A stretch of 13,332 nucleotides of DNA from Anaerolineales bacterium (GTDB lineage Bacteria > Chloroflexota > Anaerolineae > Anaerolineales > E44-bin32): contig WVZH01000345.1 in assembly GCA_011772595.1 (NCBI GenBank), positions 1,561 to 14,892 of the forward strand, given 5' to 3'. The notes under the pieces are model-generated. The model was not told where the DNA came from and ran no database searches. It worked only from the letters and a program-made list of their open reading frames with translations. Shown one piece after another: positions 1 through 7,642 of this stretch (positions are counted from its first letter, which is position 1; every line of letters begins with the position of its first letter). A program made the position numbers and the translations under genes.

Positions 1-474
1 GTGGTAACTGCTGGAGACGGGGCGATGGCTCTGTTGGCGCAAGATACGCTCCGCACAGTCTACGATCGCGTAAACGCGAGTGAACGTTACAGTTCTACTG
101 CAGGCCGCATGCTTGGACCTACGCCTTTTTCGTATGTGGCGAGTCTCCCGGTACTGTTGGCTACTGAAGACGTCTCCGTCCACGTACTGGCAGGATCCTA
201 CGGATCGGAAGCTGCGTTAGCGGTCGAGTTTGGTCGCCGGCAAAAGGCATTCATTTTAGCGGGTACCGATGATGCTCAGTCTCAAGCTATCTTGTACGCG
301 ACAGCTGAGCATCCGCTGATCGGGGAGGAGCTTTTCGCCGGAGGGGCCTATCTAAACGTGGGTCCAGTACACCGTGCGAGCTTACGGGTACAAGACATGA
401 TGCGCTTTTTGATCATTGCGTTGATCCTCTTGGGAACCGTCGTTCAGACCCTACGCACGTTGGGAGTGTTTTAG
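1..474 (+). CDS. DUF6754-like membrane protein, 5'-truncated
   Basis: This is the C-terminal 157 residues of a protein that enters from upstream. The reading frame is open at base 1 and the GTG there reads as an internal Val, so the true start is outside the window. The visible part has a soluble alpha/beta-looking region (about residues 1-130, with the segments GPTPFSYVASLP and LAGTDDAQSQAILYATAEHPLIGEEL). It ends in one hydrophobic segment (about 134-157) that finishes almost at the stop. From memory it resembles the DUF6754 family of Chloroflexota membrane proteins, whose function is unknown. The TAG stop shares its last base with the GTG start of the next gene, which suggests co-transcription and translational coupling. 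Being a protein-coding end is near certain; the family name is recognised by pattern only. Confidence 0.8.
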   Translation: MVTAGDGAMALLAQDTLRTVYDRVNASERYSSTAGRMLGPTPFSYVASLPVLLATEDVSVHVLAGSYGSEAALAVEFGRRQKAFILAGTDDAQSQAILYATAEHPLIGEELFAGGAYLNVGPVHRASLRVQDMMRFLIIALILLGTVVQTLRTLGVF

Positions 475-1109
475 TGAAAGTCGGCGCGTACTTGCTGTGG
501 ACCGCAGCCGCCGTGGGGGCAGGCCTGTTCGTGCTCTTAGGGTATTTCATTGATCAGGAGGTGATTCTGGGGTTAAGACTCATCCTCCTGCGCTGGGCGG
601 TTTTCCTTGCGGCGGCAGCACTGTTTCTGGGCCTGCTGAATATCTTGTCGGTGCACATCAGCAAAGTCCGCGACATGGAGACGGGATGGCCATACAGTGG
701 AGTGTTGGTCCTGGCTTTCGTCGTGACCCTCTTCTTTGGTTTGGGGTTCGGTCCTGACAGTGCGGTCATGATCATGGTTTTTAATTATGTTCACCTCCCG
801 GTCGAGACCAGTTTGATGGCTTTGATCGCTATCTCCCTATCTATTGCGGGAATTCGCATTATCACCCTACGACGTGATTTTTTCAGCCTCGTGTTTGTCG
901 GGACGGCGATTCTGATCTTACTTGGGACCGGGCCATGGCTTAGGGCAAGTGGAGGCGACTTCTCACTAAACGTGATTAGAGCCCGGAATTGGATTGCCCA
1001 AGTCGCGGCAGCCGGCGGCGCACGAGGGATTCTTTTGGGTGTGGCGTTGGGAGCCATCGTCACCGGGCTACGAGTTTTGATCGCGGTTGATCGACCGTAC
1101 GGAGACTGA
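474..1109 (+). CDS. Multi-spanning membrane protein, unknown function
   Basis: This 211-residue protein is almost entirely hydrophobic, with six or seven predicted membrane helices near residues 4-25, 32-60, 76-95, 100-116, 117-135, 139-158 and 184-207. The short loops carry Arg/Lys (for example ITLRRD), fitting cytoplasmic loops. No catalytic or transport motif is recognisable, so it may be a scaffold or membrane anchor for the complex suggested by its neighbours. The start is GTG at 474, which overlaps the preceding TAG by one base and has GGGAG at 462-466, seven bases upstream. The stop is four bases before the next ATG. Function is unknown; coding status rests on length, RBS and tight packing. 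Confidence 0.85.
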   Translation: MKVGAYLLWTAAAVGAGLFVLLGYFIDQEVILGLRLILLRWAVFLAAAALFLGLLNILSVHISKVRDMETGWPYSGVLVLAFVVTLFFGLGFGPDSAVMIMVFNYVHLPVETSLMALIAISLSIAGIRIITLRRDFFSLVFVGTAILILLGTGPWLRASGGDFSLNVIRARNWIAQVAAAGGARGILLGVALGAIVTGLRVLIAVDRPYGD

Positions 1110-1113
1110 TCCA

Positions 1114-3363
1114 ATGGCTGAGAAACGCTGCCCGATGTGCAGCAAATCAAATCCTGAAGAGGCGGAGGTTTGTGCCTTCTGTCAGGCGCGCTTAAAGCCC
1201 CTCATTGTGGATCAACCTGCTGAAGGCCTGCCAGATGTTCCTCGGGACGAACCGGAACCTGAGGCCGCCCCGGATGCGGACTCGGGGGAGGACTGGTTAG
1301 CGCGCATGCGCGCTGGCGCGGATGCCCGAGCGGAGGAAACAGAGAGGGAAGACGTCGACGCAGCAGGGGATTCTCCCGATTGGTTGGGCCGCTTGCGTCA
1401 TGCTGAAGTCGACCGTGATGAAGGTCCACCGGAGGGTGAGATACCGGACTGGGTGTCCGAAGCCGGTACCGGCGAGTTGATGGCTCAAGAACCTCTTGAA
1501 GAGGCTAAAGAGGTGCCGCAGTGGCTCTCTCGCATTAGGGAACGTGAAGCCGAAGATACGGTACCGCGCGAAGAGCTTCCTGAGCCGGAAGGGGATCAAT
1601 GGTTATCCCGTCTCAGAGACAGGGGCGATCAAGAGCTCGAAGACGAGCCGGTTGAAGCGCCTGCTTTCGACTACCCGGAAGAGCAAGTCCTCGAAATCGA
1701 AACACCAGAGGCGCCCGTAGAAGAAGGCGAAATCCCCGATGTCGATCTTCCGTGGCTGAGTGCTTTTGAAGCTGAGGAGGAAGTGGCACCGGCGGAAGAC
1801 ATGGCAGGGCAAGCCGAAGCGGAAGCGGAGGCGGTGTCTCTTCCATCCGTAGATGAGTTCGAGTGGCCGGAGCCGGAAGAGAAACCGGAGATCCCGCCTT
1901 TGGATCAAGTTGTTCCCGAACCGGCGATTCCCGAGTCCGATCAACTCGAGCAGGCTCTGGAGCCCTTGGAAATACCTCATGAAGCGGAACCGGAGGAGCC
2001 GGCGGTTACACCCGAAGCGCCCGTCACTCCGGAGGAGGTAGGTGCGCCCTATACCCCGGCACTCATCTTCGAGCGAGATGAGGAACCCCTTAGGCCACAA
2101 GCAATGGAAAGCTTCGATGACATCGATTTGCCGGACTGGTTGGTAGAGATGCGGGAAGCCCCGGCACCGCTATCAACGGCGGAGGAGATCGGGGATGAAG
2201 GCCTTGCTCCTGCGACGCTACCTTCCTGGCTCGAAGCGATGCGCCCCATCGAAACATTTCGCTCCGTCGTGGAAATCGAATCTGCTGAGGATCAAGTGGT
2301 GGAGTCGGCGGGTCCGTTAGCCGGTCTACGTGGTGTTTTGATGGCGGAGCCGGTCGTGGCGATGCCGCGCGCCGCTGCAGGGGGTGTGGCAAGCCTTGAG
2401 GTGACGGAGCGTCAATATGCGCAAACCCAGTTGTTACAACGCATCATAGAGGATGAGGAGCGCGAGCGACCTGTGTTTCCGACGCGGCGCACGCCCATGC
2501 CTCTCTTGCGTTGGATCGTAAGCCTGGTTCTCGTTTTATCCGTTTCGTTACCTTCCATTTTTACTTCAGCATTTTCAGGCACCTTCGCGTTGCCAAGCTT
2601 GGTGCCGAGCGACTTGGGCCCATTGTATGCGGTCGTTGAAAGCCTCCCTGTCGAAGTACCGGCACTTGTCGTTTTCGATTACACACCAGGATACAGCGGA
2701 GAATTATCCGCCATCGCGGGGGCATTCTTGGAGCATCTCATCGGCCGAGGTGTCGCCGTGGCGATGGTTTCTACCACGCCCACAGGCCCTCCACTGGCCG
2801 AGGCTCTTCTCAACCAGTATGGCGAAAATGGCACGGATTATATTAATCTAGGCTATTTGTCCGGTGGACCGGCAGCGGTCCAAGTGTTTGCGGTTGCTCC
2901 GCGTGAGGCAATACCGAAAGGATTTTTGCTACCGCAGGAATGGGAGATTCAGTCTGGGTGGCAGTCTGATTTATTGAGGGGCGTTAATCGATTATCAGAC
3001 TTTGGTATGGTCGCAGTAATCACGGCAGGAACGGACAGCGCTCGTACTTGGGCAGAGCAAACACGCGCTTGGATGGGGGACACACCGCTGGTCATGATAT
3101 TGAGCGCGGGAGCAGAGCCTCTAGTGCGTCCCTACTATGAGACGACGCGCCCGCTGGTGCATGGCATCCTTACAGGCATGCCTGCTGCGGTTGCATACGA
3201 GCAACAGGTTAACGGAATTGCGCAAGCTGCTAGAACGAAGTGGGATGCATTTGGCATGGGAATGCTGGCCGCGATGCTGCTTCTTCTTGGGGGTGGAGTT
3301 TATGGTGTGGGAGTTGCCTTGTATCGGTATGCTGTGAAGAAGGCGAGGGGTGAGGAGGAATGA
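1114..3363 (+). CDS. Zinc-ribbon protein with acidic W-L repeats and external domain
   Basis: The protein has 749 residues and a clear modular layout. Residues 6-23 form a treble-clef/zinc-ribbon motif, with CPMC and CAFC about ten residues apart. Residues 30-440 are Glu/Pro-rich and probably disordered, with few basic residues outside eight copies of a short motif (consensus D/Q-W-L-x-x-x-R) near residues 60, 89, 112, 136, 162, 214, 341 and 371. A hydrophobic helix at about 463-489 is followed by an external alpha/beta-like domain (490-712, containing VVFDYTPGYSGE, STTPTGPP and ILSAGAEPLVRPYYE). A last membrane helix (713-741) and a basic/acidic tail end it. Both tails are therefore probably cytoplasmic with the 220-residue domain outside. 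ATG 1114 is chosen because GGAG at 1101-1104 lies nine bases before it and it sits four bases after the previous stop. The family is not one I can name; the architecture is read directly. Confidence 0.85.
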   Translation: MAEKRCPMCSKSNPEEAEVCAFCQARLKPLIVDQPAEGLPDVPRDEPEPEAAPDADSGEDWLARMRAGADARAEETEREDVDAAGDSPDWLGRLRHAEVDRDEGPPEGEIPDWVSEAGTGELMAQEPLEEAKEVPQWLSRIREREAEDTVPREELPEPEGDQWLSRLRDRGDQELEDEPVEAPAFDYPEEQVLEIETPEAPVEEGEIPDVDLPWLSAFEAEEEVAPAEDMAGQAEAEAEAVSLPSVDEFEWPEPEEKPEIPPLDQVVPEPAIPESDQLEQALEPLEIPHEAEPEEPAVTPEAPVTPEEVGAPYTPALIFERDEEPLRPQAMESFDDIDLPDWLVEMREAPAPLSTAEEIGDEGLAPATLPSWLEAMRPIETFRSVVEIESAEDQVVESAGPLAGLRGVLMAEPVVAMPRAAAGGVASLEVTERQYAQTQLLQRIIEDEERERPVFPTRRTPMPLLRWIVSLVLVLSVSLPSIFTSAFSGTFALPSLVPSDLGPLYAVVESLPVEVPALVVFDYTPGYSGELSAIAGAFLEHLIGRGVAVAMVSTTPTGPPLAEALLNQYGENGTDYINLGYLSGGPAAVQVFAVAPREAIPKGFLLPQEWEIQSGWQSDLLRGVNRLSDFGMVAVITAGTDSARTWAEQTRAWMGDTPLVMILSAGAEPLVRPYYETTRPLVHGILTGMPAAVAYEQQVNGIAQAARTKWDAFGMGMLAAMLLLLGGGVYGVGVALYRYAVKKARGEEE

Positions 3364-4088
3364 CGGAGCTATCCGTTTTCGATCTAGCAGGAACCATCAT
3401 CTCAGCTTTACTAACCGTGATGATCTTTACCTACCTGCTGGGAGATAACTTCTTCTTTCGTCTCGCGACGTATTTGTTCATCGGTGTCGCCGCAGGATAT
3501 GCAGGTTCTATTGCCTGGCATAACGTGCTATGGCCAGGACTGTTCCAGCCTCTTCTGACGAGAAAGTTAGGCGAAATCTTTGAACCCACGAGTGTTGTGA
3601 CCCTCATTATTCCCTGGTTGTTGGTCTTGCTCTTGTTATTAAGGATTTCACCTATAGGCTCTCGTTATGCGGGACTACCGATGGCACTTCTTGTTGGCGT
3701 GGGAGCCGCAGTGATCGTTGGTGGGGGCATTACTGGGACGCTGATCCCGCAATCGATAAACGCCATGGAAACTCTCGATCCTACAGCTCAGGCACCACTT
3801 ACAGGGGAGGGTGGATTGGAACGCTTCACCGATGTGCTTGTTATGCTACTAGGAACGATCAGCACACTGGTGTACTTTCGCTTCAGCGCCAAACGCGAGC
3901 TCACGGGTGAGGCCCGGCGCACCCTTCCAACTGCGCTACTCGCAGCTTTTGGGCGGTTTTTCATTGCGGTGACCTTTGGTGTGATGTATGCTGGTGCCAT
4001 TGCGGCGAGCATTGTTATCCTGACGGACCGCATTCAGTTCCTCCGGGATGTGATATCCCTTCTTGTGGGCGTCGTGGCGGGGGCATGA
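3360..4088 (+). CDS. Multi-spanning membrane protein, unknown function
   Basis: This 242-residue integral membrane protein has about six or seven hydrophobic segments, near residues 7-27, 31-52, 78-97, 108-130, 155-173, 190-222 and 228-242. A stretch between the middle helices is more polar (MGTLIPQSINAMETLDPTAQ region, then GEGGLERF). It shows no recognisable enzyme or transporter signature. The ATG overlaps the preceding TGA in an ATGA arrangement. Purine-rich GAGGGG at 3345-3350 and GGAGG at 3354-3358 lie upstream; the first has the better spacing. The stop again overlaps the next start by ATGA. Position between a zinc-ribbon membrane protein and an ASKHA ATPase suggests a subunit of the same membrane assembly, but this is context only. 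Confidence 0.85.
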   Translation: MTELSVFDLAGTIISALLTVMIFTYLLGDNFFFRLATYLFIGVAAGYAGSIAWHNVLWPGLFQPLLTRKLGEIFEPTSVVTLIIPWLLVLLLLLRISPIGSRYAGLPMALLVGVGAAVIVGGGITGTLIPQSINAMETLDPTAQAPLTGEGGLERFTDVLVMLLGTISTLVYFRFSAKRELTGEARRTLPTALLAAFGRFFIAVTFGVMYAGAIAASIVILTDRIQFLRDVISLLVGVVAGA

Positions 4089-5845
4089 GTTCGATCCTTG
4101 ATGCTGAAAGTCTGTTGGCGATTGACGTCGGCAGCGTGAACACGCGTGCGGCGTTATTTGACGTCGTCGACGGACATTATCGTCTCGTAGCGACGGGGCG
4201 TGTTCCTTCTACTGCGGGCGCACCTCTCTTCGACATTAGTGAGGGCGTGCGCATGGCGTTGGATCAAATTCAAAAGATCACCGGTAAACGCCTCATCGAT
4301 GAAAATGAATCGCTGATCATGCCGGTGAAGAGTGACGCGGTGGGCGTGGACACATTCGTAGCTACAACGACAACGGGACCCAATGTGCGCACTGTCCTTG
4401 TTGGCCTCATGCCGGGCGTCTCGATGGAAAGTGTACGCCGTTTGGCGGCTATGAGTTACCTGGACGTCGTCGAGGAGATCAGCCTCATGGATCGCAGGAG
4501 GGACGAGGAACAGATCGACGTCATCCTCTCAGCGCGACCAGATGTGATCATGGTGGCTGGCGGGACGGACGGTGGTGCGCAAGACTCGATCCTGAGGATG
4601 ATGGAAACCGTGGGATTAGCCGCAAGCTTGCTTCCCCCGCAACAGCAACCTCGAATCATCTACGCTGGAAACCGCAGGCTGGTCGAAGAGATCATTGCCC
4701 GATTTGGGAGGCGGCTCACCATAATCCCAACTGCCAACATTCGACCGAACCTGGAACAGGAAGAGCTCGGTCCTGCTCGAAAGCGTCTGACGGAAGCTAT
4801 CGCCGAGGTTCGTTCAGCGAGAATCGTGGGTTTTGATTACCTGGAGCAGTGGTCCGGTGGCCATTTTTTGCTCACGGCCGATGCCTTCGGTCGGGTAATT
4901 CGTTACCTCAGCTTGATTTATAGTCCGGAGAAAGGAGTTCTCGGAGTCGATCTGGGGGCCAGTCAAGTGACGATTGCCGCGGCGTTCGATGGCAAGCTCA
5001 ACGTTTCCATTCAAGCCGACATAGGTATGGGGACATCCTTAACCGGTCTTCTGGAACGCAGTTCACTTGAGGAGATCAAGCGCTGGTTGCCGATCGAGGT
5101 GCTCGACTCTCAAATTCGTGATTACATTTTCAATAAGGCCTTATATCCTGCCACGATCCCAGCAGAGATTGAAGAATTGCATCTAGAATTCGCTTTGGCC
5201 AGGCAGGTTCTTCGTTCGGCGTTGTCGAAGGCGCGCCGGGGTTGGGAAAGTGATGGGCGGGTGTACTCCTCGGTATTGATGCCGCAGCTTGAACCTATCA
5301 TCGCAAGTGGGGCCGTATTTGCGAATGCTCCAAAACCCGAATTCACCGCGTTGATGCTCTTGGATGCCGTCCAACCAACTGGAATTTCCACCTTTGTGCT
5401 CGATCCGCACAGTGTGACCTCAGCTCTGGGTGTCACTGCTGGGCCAGTACCGATCCTTACGGTTCAAGTGCTTGAATCTGGTGGTTATATAAGTCTTGGC
5501 ACGGTGGTTGCACCTATTGGTCGCTCGCGGATGGGACGTAGGGTTTTACGTGTTCAGCTAGAACGTGAAGGGCGGGCAGAAGATGTCGTGGGGGAAGTTC
5601 GCATGGGGCAATTGGTTGTGATCCCTCTTGCTCAGGGTGAACAAGGCCGCCTAACCCTTCGTCCGGAGAGGGGTATCGATGTTGGCTTTGGAAGTCCTGG
5701 TCGGGCTGGGACGTTACGCGTGACCGGAGGTACGGTGGGGTTAATCATTGATGCTCGTGGCCGTCCTTTGGAGCTTCCAAAAGACGCAGGTCACCGACGC
5801 GAACTCAACCAGAAGTGGTTATGGGATATCGGAGCGATGGAATGA
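4085..5845 (+). CDS. MutL/GlmL-like ASKHA-fold protein with C-terminal extension
   Basis: This 586-residue soluble protein belongs by pattern to the MutL family (annotated 'glutamate mutase L'), actin/Hsp70-fold nucleotide-binding proteins. The first phosphate loop is at residues 12-21 (AIDVGSVNTR) and the second at about 287-294 (GVDLGASQ). Intervening conserved-looking stretches include VVEEISLMDRRRDEEQIDVI and MVAGGTDGGAQDSI. From about residue 453 an extra ~130-residue, Gly/Val/Arg-rich, beta-looking region follows the ASKHA core and ends in KWLWDIG. Classical GlmL proteins, as I recall them, are about 460 residues and sit beside the glmS/glmE mutase subunits. Neither is present here, so a role in B12-mutase function is doubtful. 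A chaperone-like or assembly ATPase for the neighbouring membrane proteins is an inference. The start is ATG 4085, in ATGA overlap with the gene before. Confidence 0.88.
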   Translation: MSSILDAESLLAIDVGSVNTRAALFDVVDGHYRLVATGRVPSTAGAPLFDISEGVRMALDQIQKITGKRLIDENESLIMPVKSDAVGVDTFVATTTTGPNVRTVLVGLMPGVSMESVRRLAAMSYLDVVEEISLMDRRRDEEQIDVILSARPDVIMVAGGTDGGAQDSILRMMETVGLAASLLPPQQQPRIIYAGNRRLVEEIIARFGRRLTIIPTANIRPNLEQEELGPARKRLTEAIAEVRSARIVGFDYLEQWSGGHFLLTADAFGRVIRYLSLIYSPEKGVLGVDLGASQVTIAAAFDGKLNVSIQADIGMGTSLTGLLERSSLEEIKRWLPIEVLDSQIRDYIFNKALYPATIPAEIEELHLEFALARQVLRSALSKARRGWESDGRVYSSVLMPQLEPIIASGAVFANAPKPEFTALMLLDAVQPTGISTFVLDPHSVTSALGVTAGPVPILTVQVLESGGYISLGTVVAPIGRSRMGRRVLRVQLEREGRAEDVVGEVRMGQLVVIPLAQGEQGRLTLRPERGIDVGFGSPGRAGTLRVTGGTVGLIIDARGRPLELPKDAGHRRELNQKWLWDIGAME

Positions 5846-5866
5846 GGTTCTGGCATCGTCCTTGCA

Positions 5867-5932
5867 ACCATAGGGGCGTGACGAGATGAGTACAATGTTC
5901 CTCTCCCCGGTTACGCATGTCGCCCCTATGGT
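5867..5932 (+). repeat. Perfect 12-bp inverted repeat around the start of the next gene
   Basis: ACCATAGGGGCG at 5867-5878 is exactly complementary to CGCCCCTATGGT at 5921-5932, leaving a 42-base loop. The left arm holds the best Shine-Dalgarno-like run (AGGGG, 5872-5876). The ATG at 5886 lies in the loop and the right arm is inside the coding region. Folded as mRNA it would hide the ribosome site, so translational control is possible. A chance repeat of this length at this spacing in a window of this size is unlikely but not excluded. Confidence 0.5.
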
Positions 5933-6953
5933 CACCATCCGCCGTGAGCGGGAGTTACCGGTGCCCGGTGCGGTTTTGGTCGGCATTAATGAAAAGGTGC
6001 AAGCCTCTCACGTTGTTGCTGAGGCGGCTCCGACGCCACAACATTACTTCCTTGATGTCGCCCGCGGTCTTGGCATTCCGGTGCGTCGTGTACCTCAGTA
6101 TGTGGTGCGCCAACCCGGCGATAGAGTTGAAAGAGGGGATGTGATCGCCGGGCCGGTAGGGCTAACACGGAGGACGATCCGTGCGCCGGCCAATGGGCGT
6201 ATCATGGCTATCACACGAGGACGAGTGTTATTTGAAGTACGTGCGCAGCCGTTTGAGTTACGCGCTGGATTTCCGGGCAGGGTGATTGCCACGGATGGTG
6301 TCCAGATGATAACCCTGGAGACCACTGGCGCATTGGTCCAGGCAGCATGGGGAAATGGAAGGCAGGATTTCGGAGTCATGCGTTTGGTAGGGGAAGATGT
6401 GGACAGCCGACTCCAGACCGGTCAGCTTGATCTCAATCTGCGCGGTGCGGTGTTGGTCGCCGGGATCTGTGATCATCCGGCGCCACTGCAACAGGCAACG
6501 GAGCTTGCTGTTCGAGGAGTGATTTTGGGGAGCATTCTCTCCGAGTTGATCCCTGTGGCACAAAATCTACCCTATCCTTTGGTGATCACCGAGGGATTTG
6601 GTGAGCGGGCGATGAACTTAGCGGCGTTCAGCCTACTGAGCAGTCACGCAGGGCGTGAGGTGGCCATTGATGCCCGGCCTGCGCGCCCCTATCATCGCGA
6701 GCGACCGGAAGTGATTATCCCGCTGCCTTCAAATCGCCCACAAGAACTCCCAGATGAGATCATTCCACTTGCCCGCGGTGTGAGGGTGCGTATACTTCGC
6801 CCCCCTCACCGAGGGAGAGTAGGAAAGGTGCGCGAATTGTTGCCACGCGCGAAAGTTTATCCTAGTGGCGTTCGTGCAGCCAGTGTTGTGGTTGAACTTG
6901 ACCGAGGTGGCACAATTTCCGTGCCCATAGAGAATTTGGATGTGCTTCAATAA
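5886..6953 (+). CDS. Conserved protein with barrel-sandwich-like and KOW-like segments
   Basis: This 355-residue protein has no signal peptide and no long membrane helix. Residues 72-119 (QPGDRVERGDVIAG, then APANGRIMAI) look like a barrel-sandwich/lipoyl-type fold as in RnfC-like proteins. They carry no Lys, so it is not a lipoyl or biotin acceptor. Residues 160-270 are an alpha/beta stretch with hydrophobic strands (AVLVAGICDHP, LVITEGFGERAM). Residues 296-353 (VRVRILRPPHRGRVGKV through VPIENLDVL) read as a KOW/SH3-like barrel. It starts 40 bases after the MutL-like gene with AGGGG nine bases upstream of ATG 5886; a second ATG at 5895 is possible. It is probably the cytoplasmic partner of the MutL-like protein, an inference from adjacency. 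I do not recognise an enzyme. Confidence 0.82.
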   Translation: MSTMFLSPVTHVAPMVTIRRERELPVPGAVLVGINEKVQASHVVAEAAPTPQHYFLDVARGLGIPVRRVPQYVVRQPGDRVERGDVIAGPVGLTRRTIRAPANGRIMAITRGRVLFEVRAQPFELRAGFPGRVIATDGVQMITLETTGALVQAAWGNGRQDFGVMRLVGEDVDSRLQTGQLDLNLRGAVLVAGICDHPAPLQQATELAVRGVILGSILSELIPVAQNLPYPLVITEGFGERAMNLAAFSLLSSHAGREVAIDARPARPYHRERPEVIIPLPSNRPQELPDEIIPLARGVRVRILRPPHRGRVGKVRELLPRAKVYPSGVRAASVVVELDRGGTISVPIENLDVLQ

Positions 6954-7027
6954 AACCCATCACCGGCTTTCTGTGCGCAACCCCGAGGGAGGCCGCTTGC
7001 CGGTCTTCAGAGTGAGGAGTATGGACA

Positions 7028-7585
7028 ATGGCAGAAGACTTTGAGGTGGCTGGCTTATTGCCCGGAGAGACTTCCAACCGCACGTTCGTTATCGCTGCGG
7101 TGGGGTTGGGAGCGTTGCTGATCTTGAGCATGGTGTGTCTTGCATTGTACGCATTGGTTCTGGCGCCGAGACAACAAGCGGCTCGGGAGACACAGGCCGC
7201 CGAGATCGTGCTCCAAAACACACAGGTGGCAGCAACTCAAACCGCAGAAGCCGCGGGCATAACCCCGACGGTCGAGGCTTCTCCCACGGCGAGCGAGACC
7301 CTAGCCCCCACGGCAACCGTCACACCAACGCAAGTGGTAGTTCTTCCTACGAATACGCCGACGCCTTTCCTTACCCTGCCGACTCTCGAGCCGATGACAG
7401 CCACGGCTGCCGCGCAGGCGACACTGGACGCAGAGTTAGGTGGTGCCACTCCAACCGCCACCGCCTTGCCCACCGCTGGCTTCGCAGATGAAGCAGGGAT
7501 GCCGTTGTTGTTCCTCCTTGGAGGTGTGTTGTTGGCTGTCATTTTCATTGCGCGTGGCTTGCGCGTCCGCACATCCGTCGGTTGA
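7028..7585 (+). CDS. Two-TM protein with Pro/Thr-rich linker and LPTAG motif
   Basis: This 185-residue protein has one hydrophobic helix at about 20-46, an Ala/Gln region (50-75), then a low-complexity Thr/Pro/Ala stretch (78-150). A second hydrophobic helix (158-175) is followed by a basic end (RGLRVR). LPTAG at 147-151 just before the second helix and basic tail resembles a sortase-type sorting signal, although the N-terminus (acidic, then a long helix) is not a typical cleavable signal peptide. A wall-spanning or surface spacer is the likely role. AGGAG at 7015-7019, eight bases before ATG 7028, supports the start. The preceding gap of 74 bases contains only weak complementary hexamers. 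It could be the last gene of the operon or an independent small unit. Confidence 0.75.
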   Translation: MAEDFEVAGLLPGETSNRTFVIAAVGLGALLILSMVCLALYALVLAPRQQAARETQAAEIVLQNTQVAATQTAEAAGITPTVEASPTASETLAPTATVTPTQVVVLPTNTPTPFLTLPTLEPMTATAAAQATLDAELGGATPTATALPTAGFADEAGMPLLFLLGGVLLAVIFIARGLRVRTSVG

Positions 7586-7613
7586 GACGTCGTATCTTCT
7601 TCTAGCCATTAGG

Positions 7614-7642
7614 TTGACAATCATGCAGGGTCAATATACGAT
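7614..7642 (+). promoter_or_regulatory. Sigma70-type promoter candidate for the ATPase-winged helix gene
   Basis: TTGACA at 7614-7619 is a perfect -35 consensus. With the preferred 17-base spacing the -10 would be TACGAT (7637-7642, four of six consensus). TATACG at 7635-7640 is a 15-base-spaced alternative. Transcription would begin near 7648-7651, about 20 bases before ATG 7671. The -10 lies inside the inverted repeat described at 7626-7650. Confidence 0.5.

Noticed and set aside
1087..1113. Upstream TTG start for the zinc-ribbon gene
   Set aside because: It overlaps the previous gene, has no RBS, and ATG 1114 has GGAG at good spacing immediately before a zinc-ribbon start.
1603..2100. Minus-strand reading frame opposite the acidic repeat region
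   Set aside because: It is the shadow of Glu/Pro-rich codons, rich in Arg/Leu/Phe, with no RBS or recognisable domain.
6962..7004. ACCGGC/GCCGGT pair as a terminator between two genes
   Set aside because: Only six pairs with a 31-base loop and no T-run follows.
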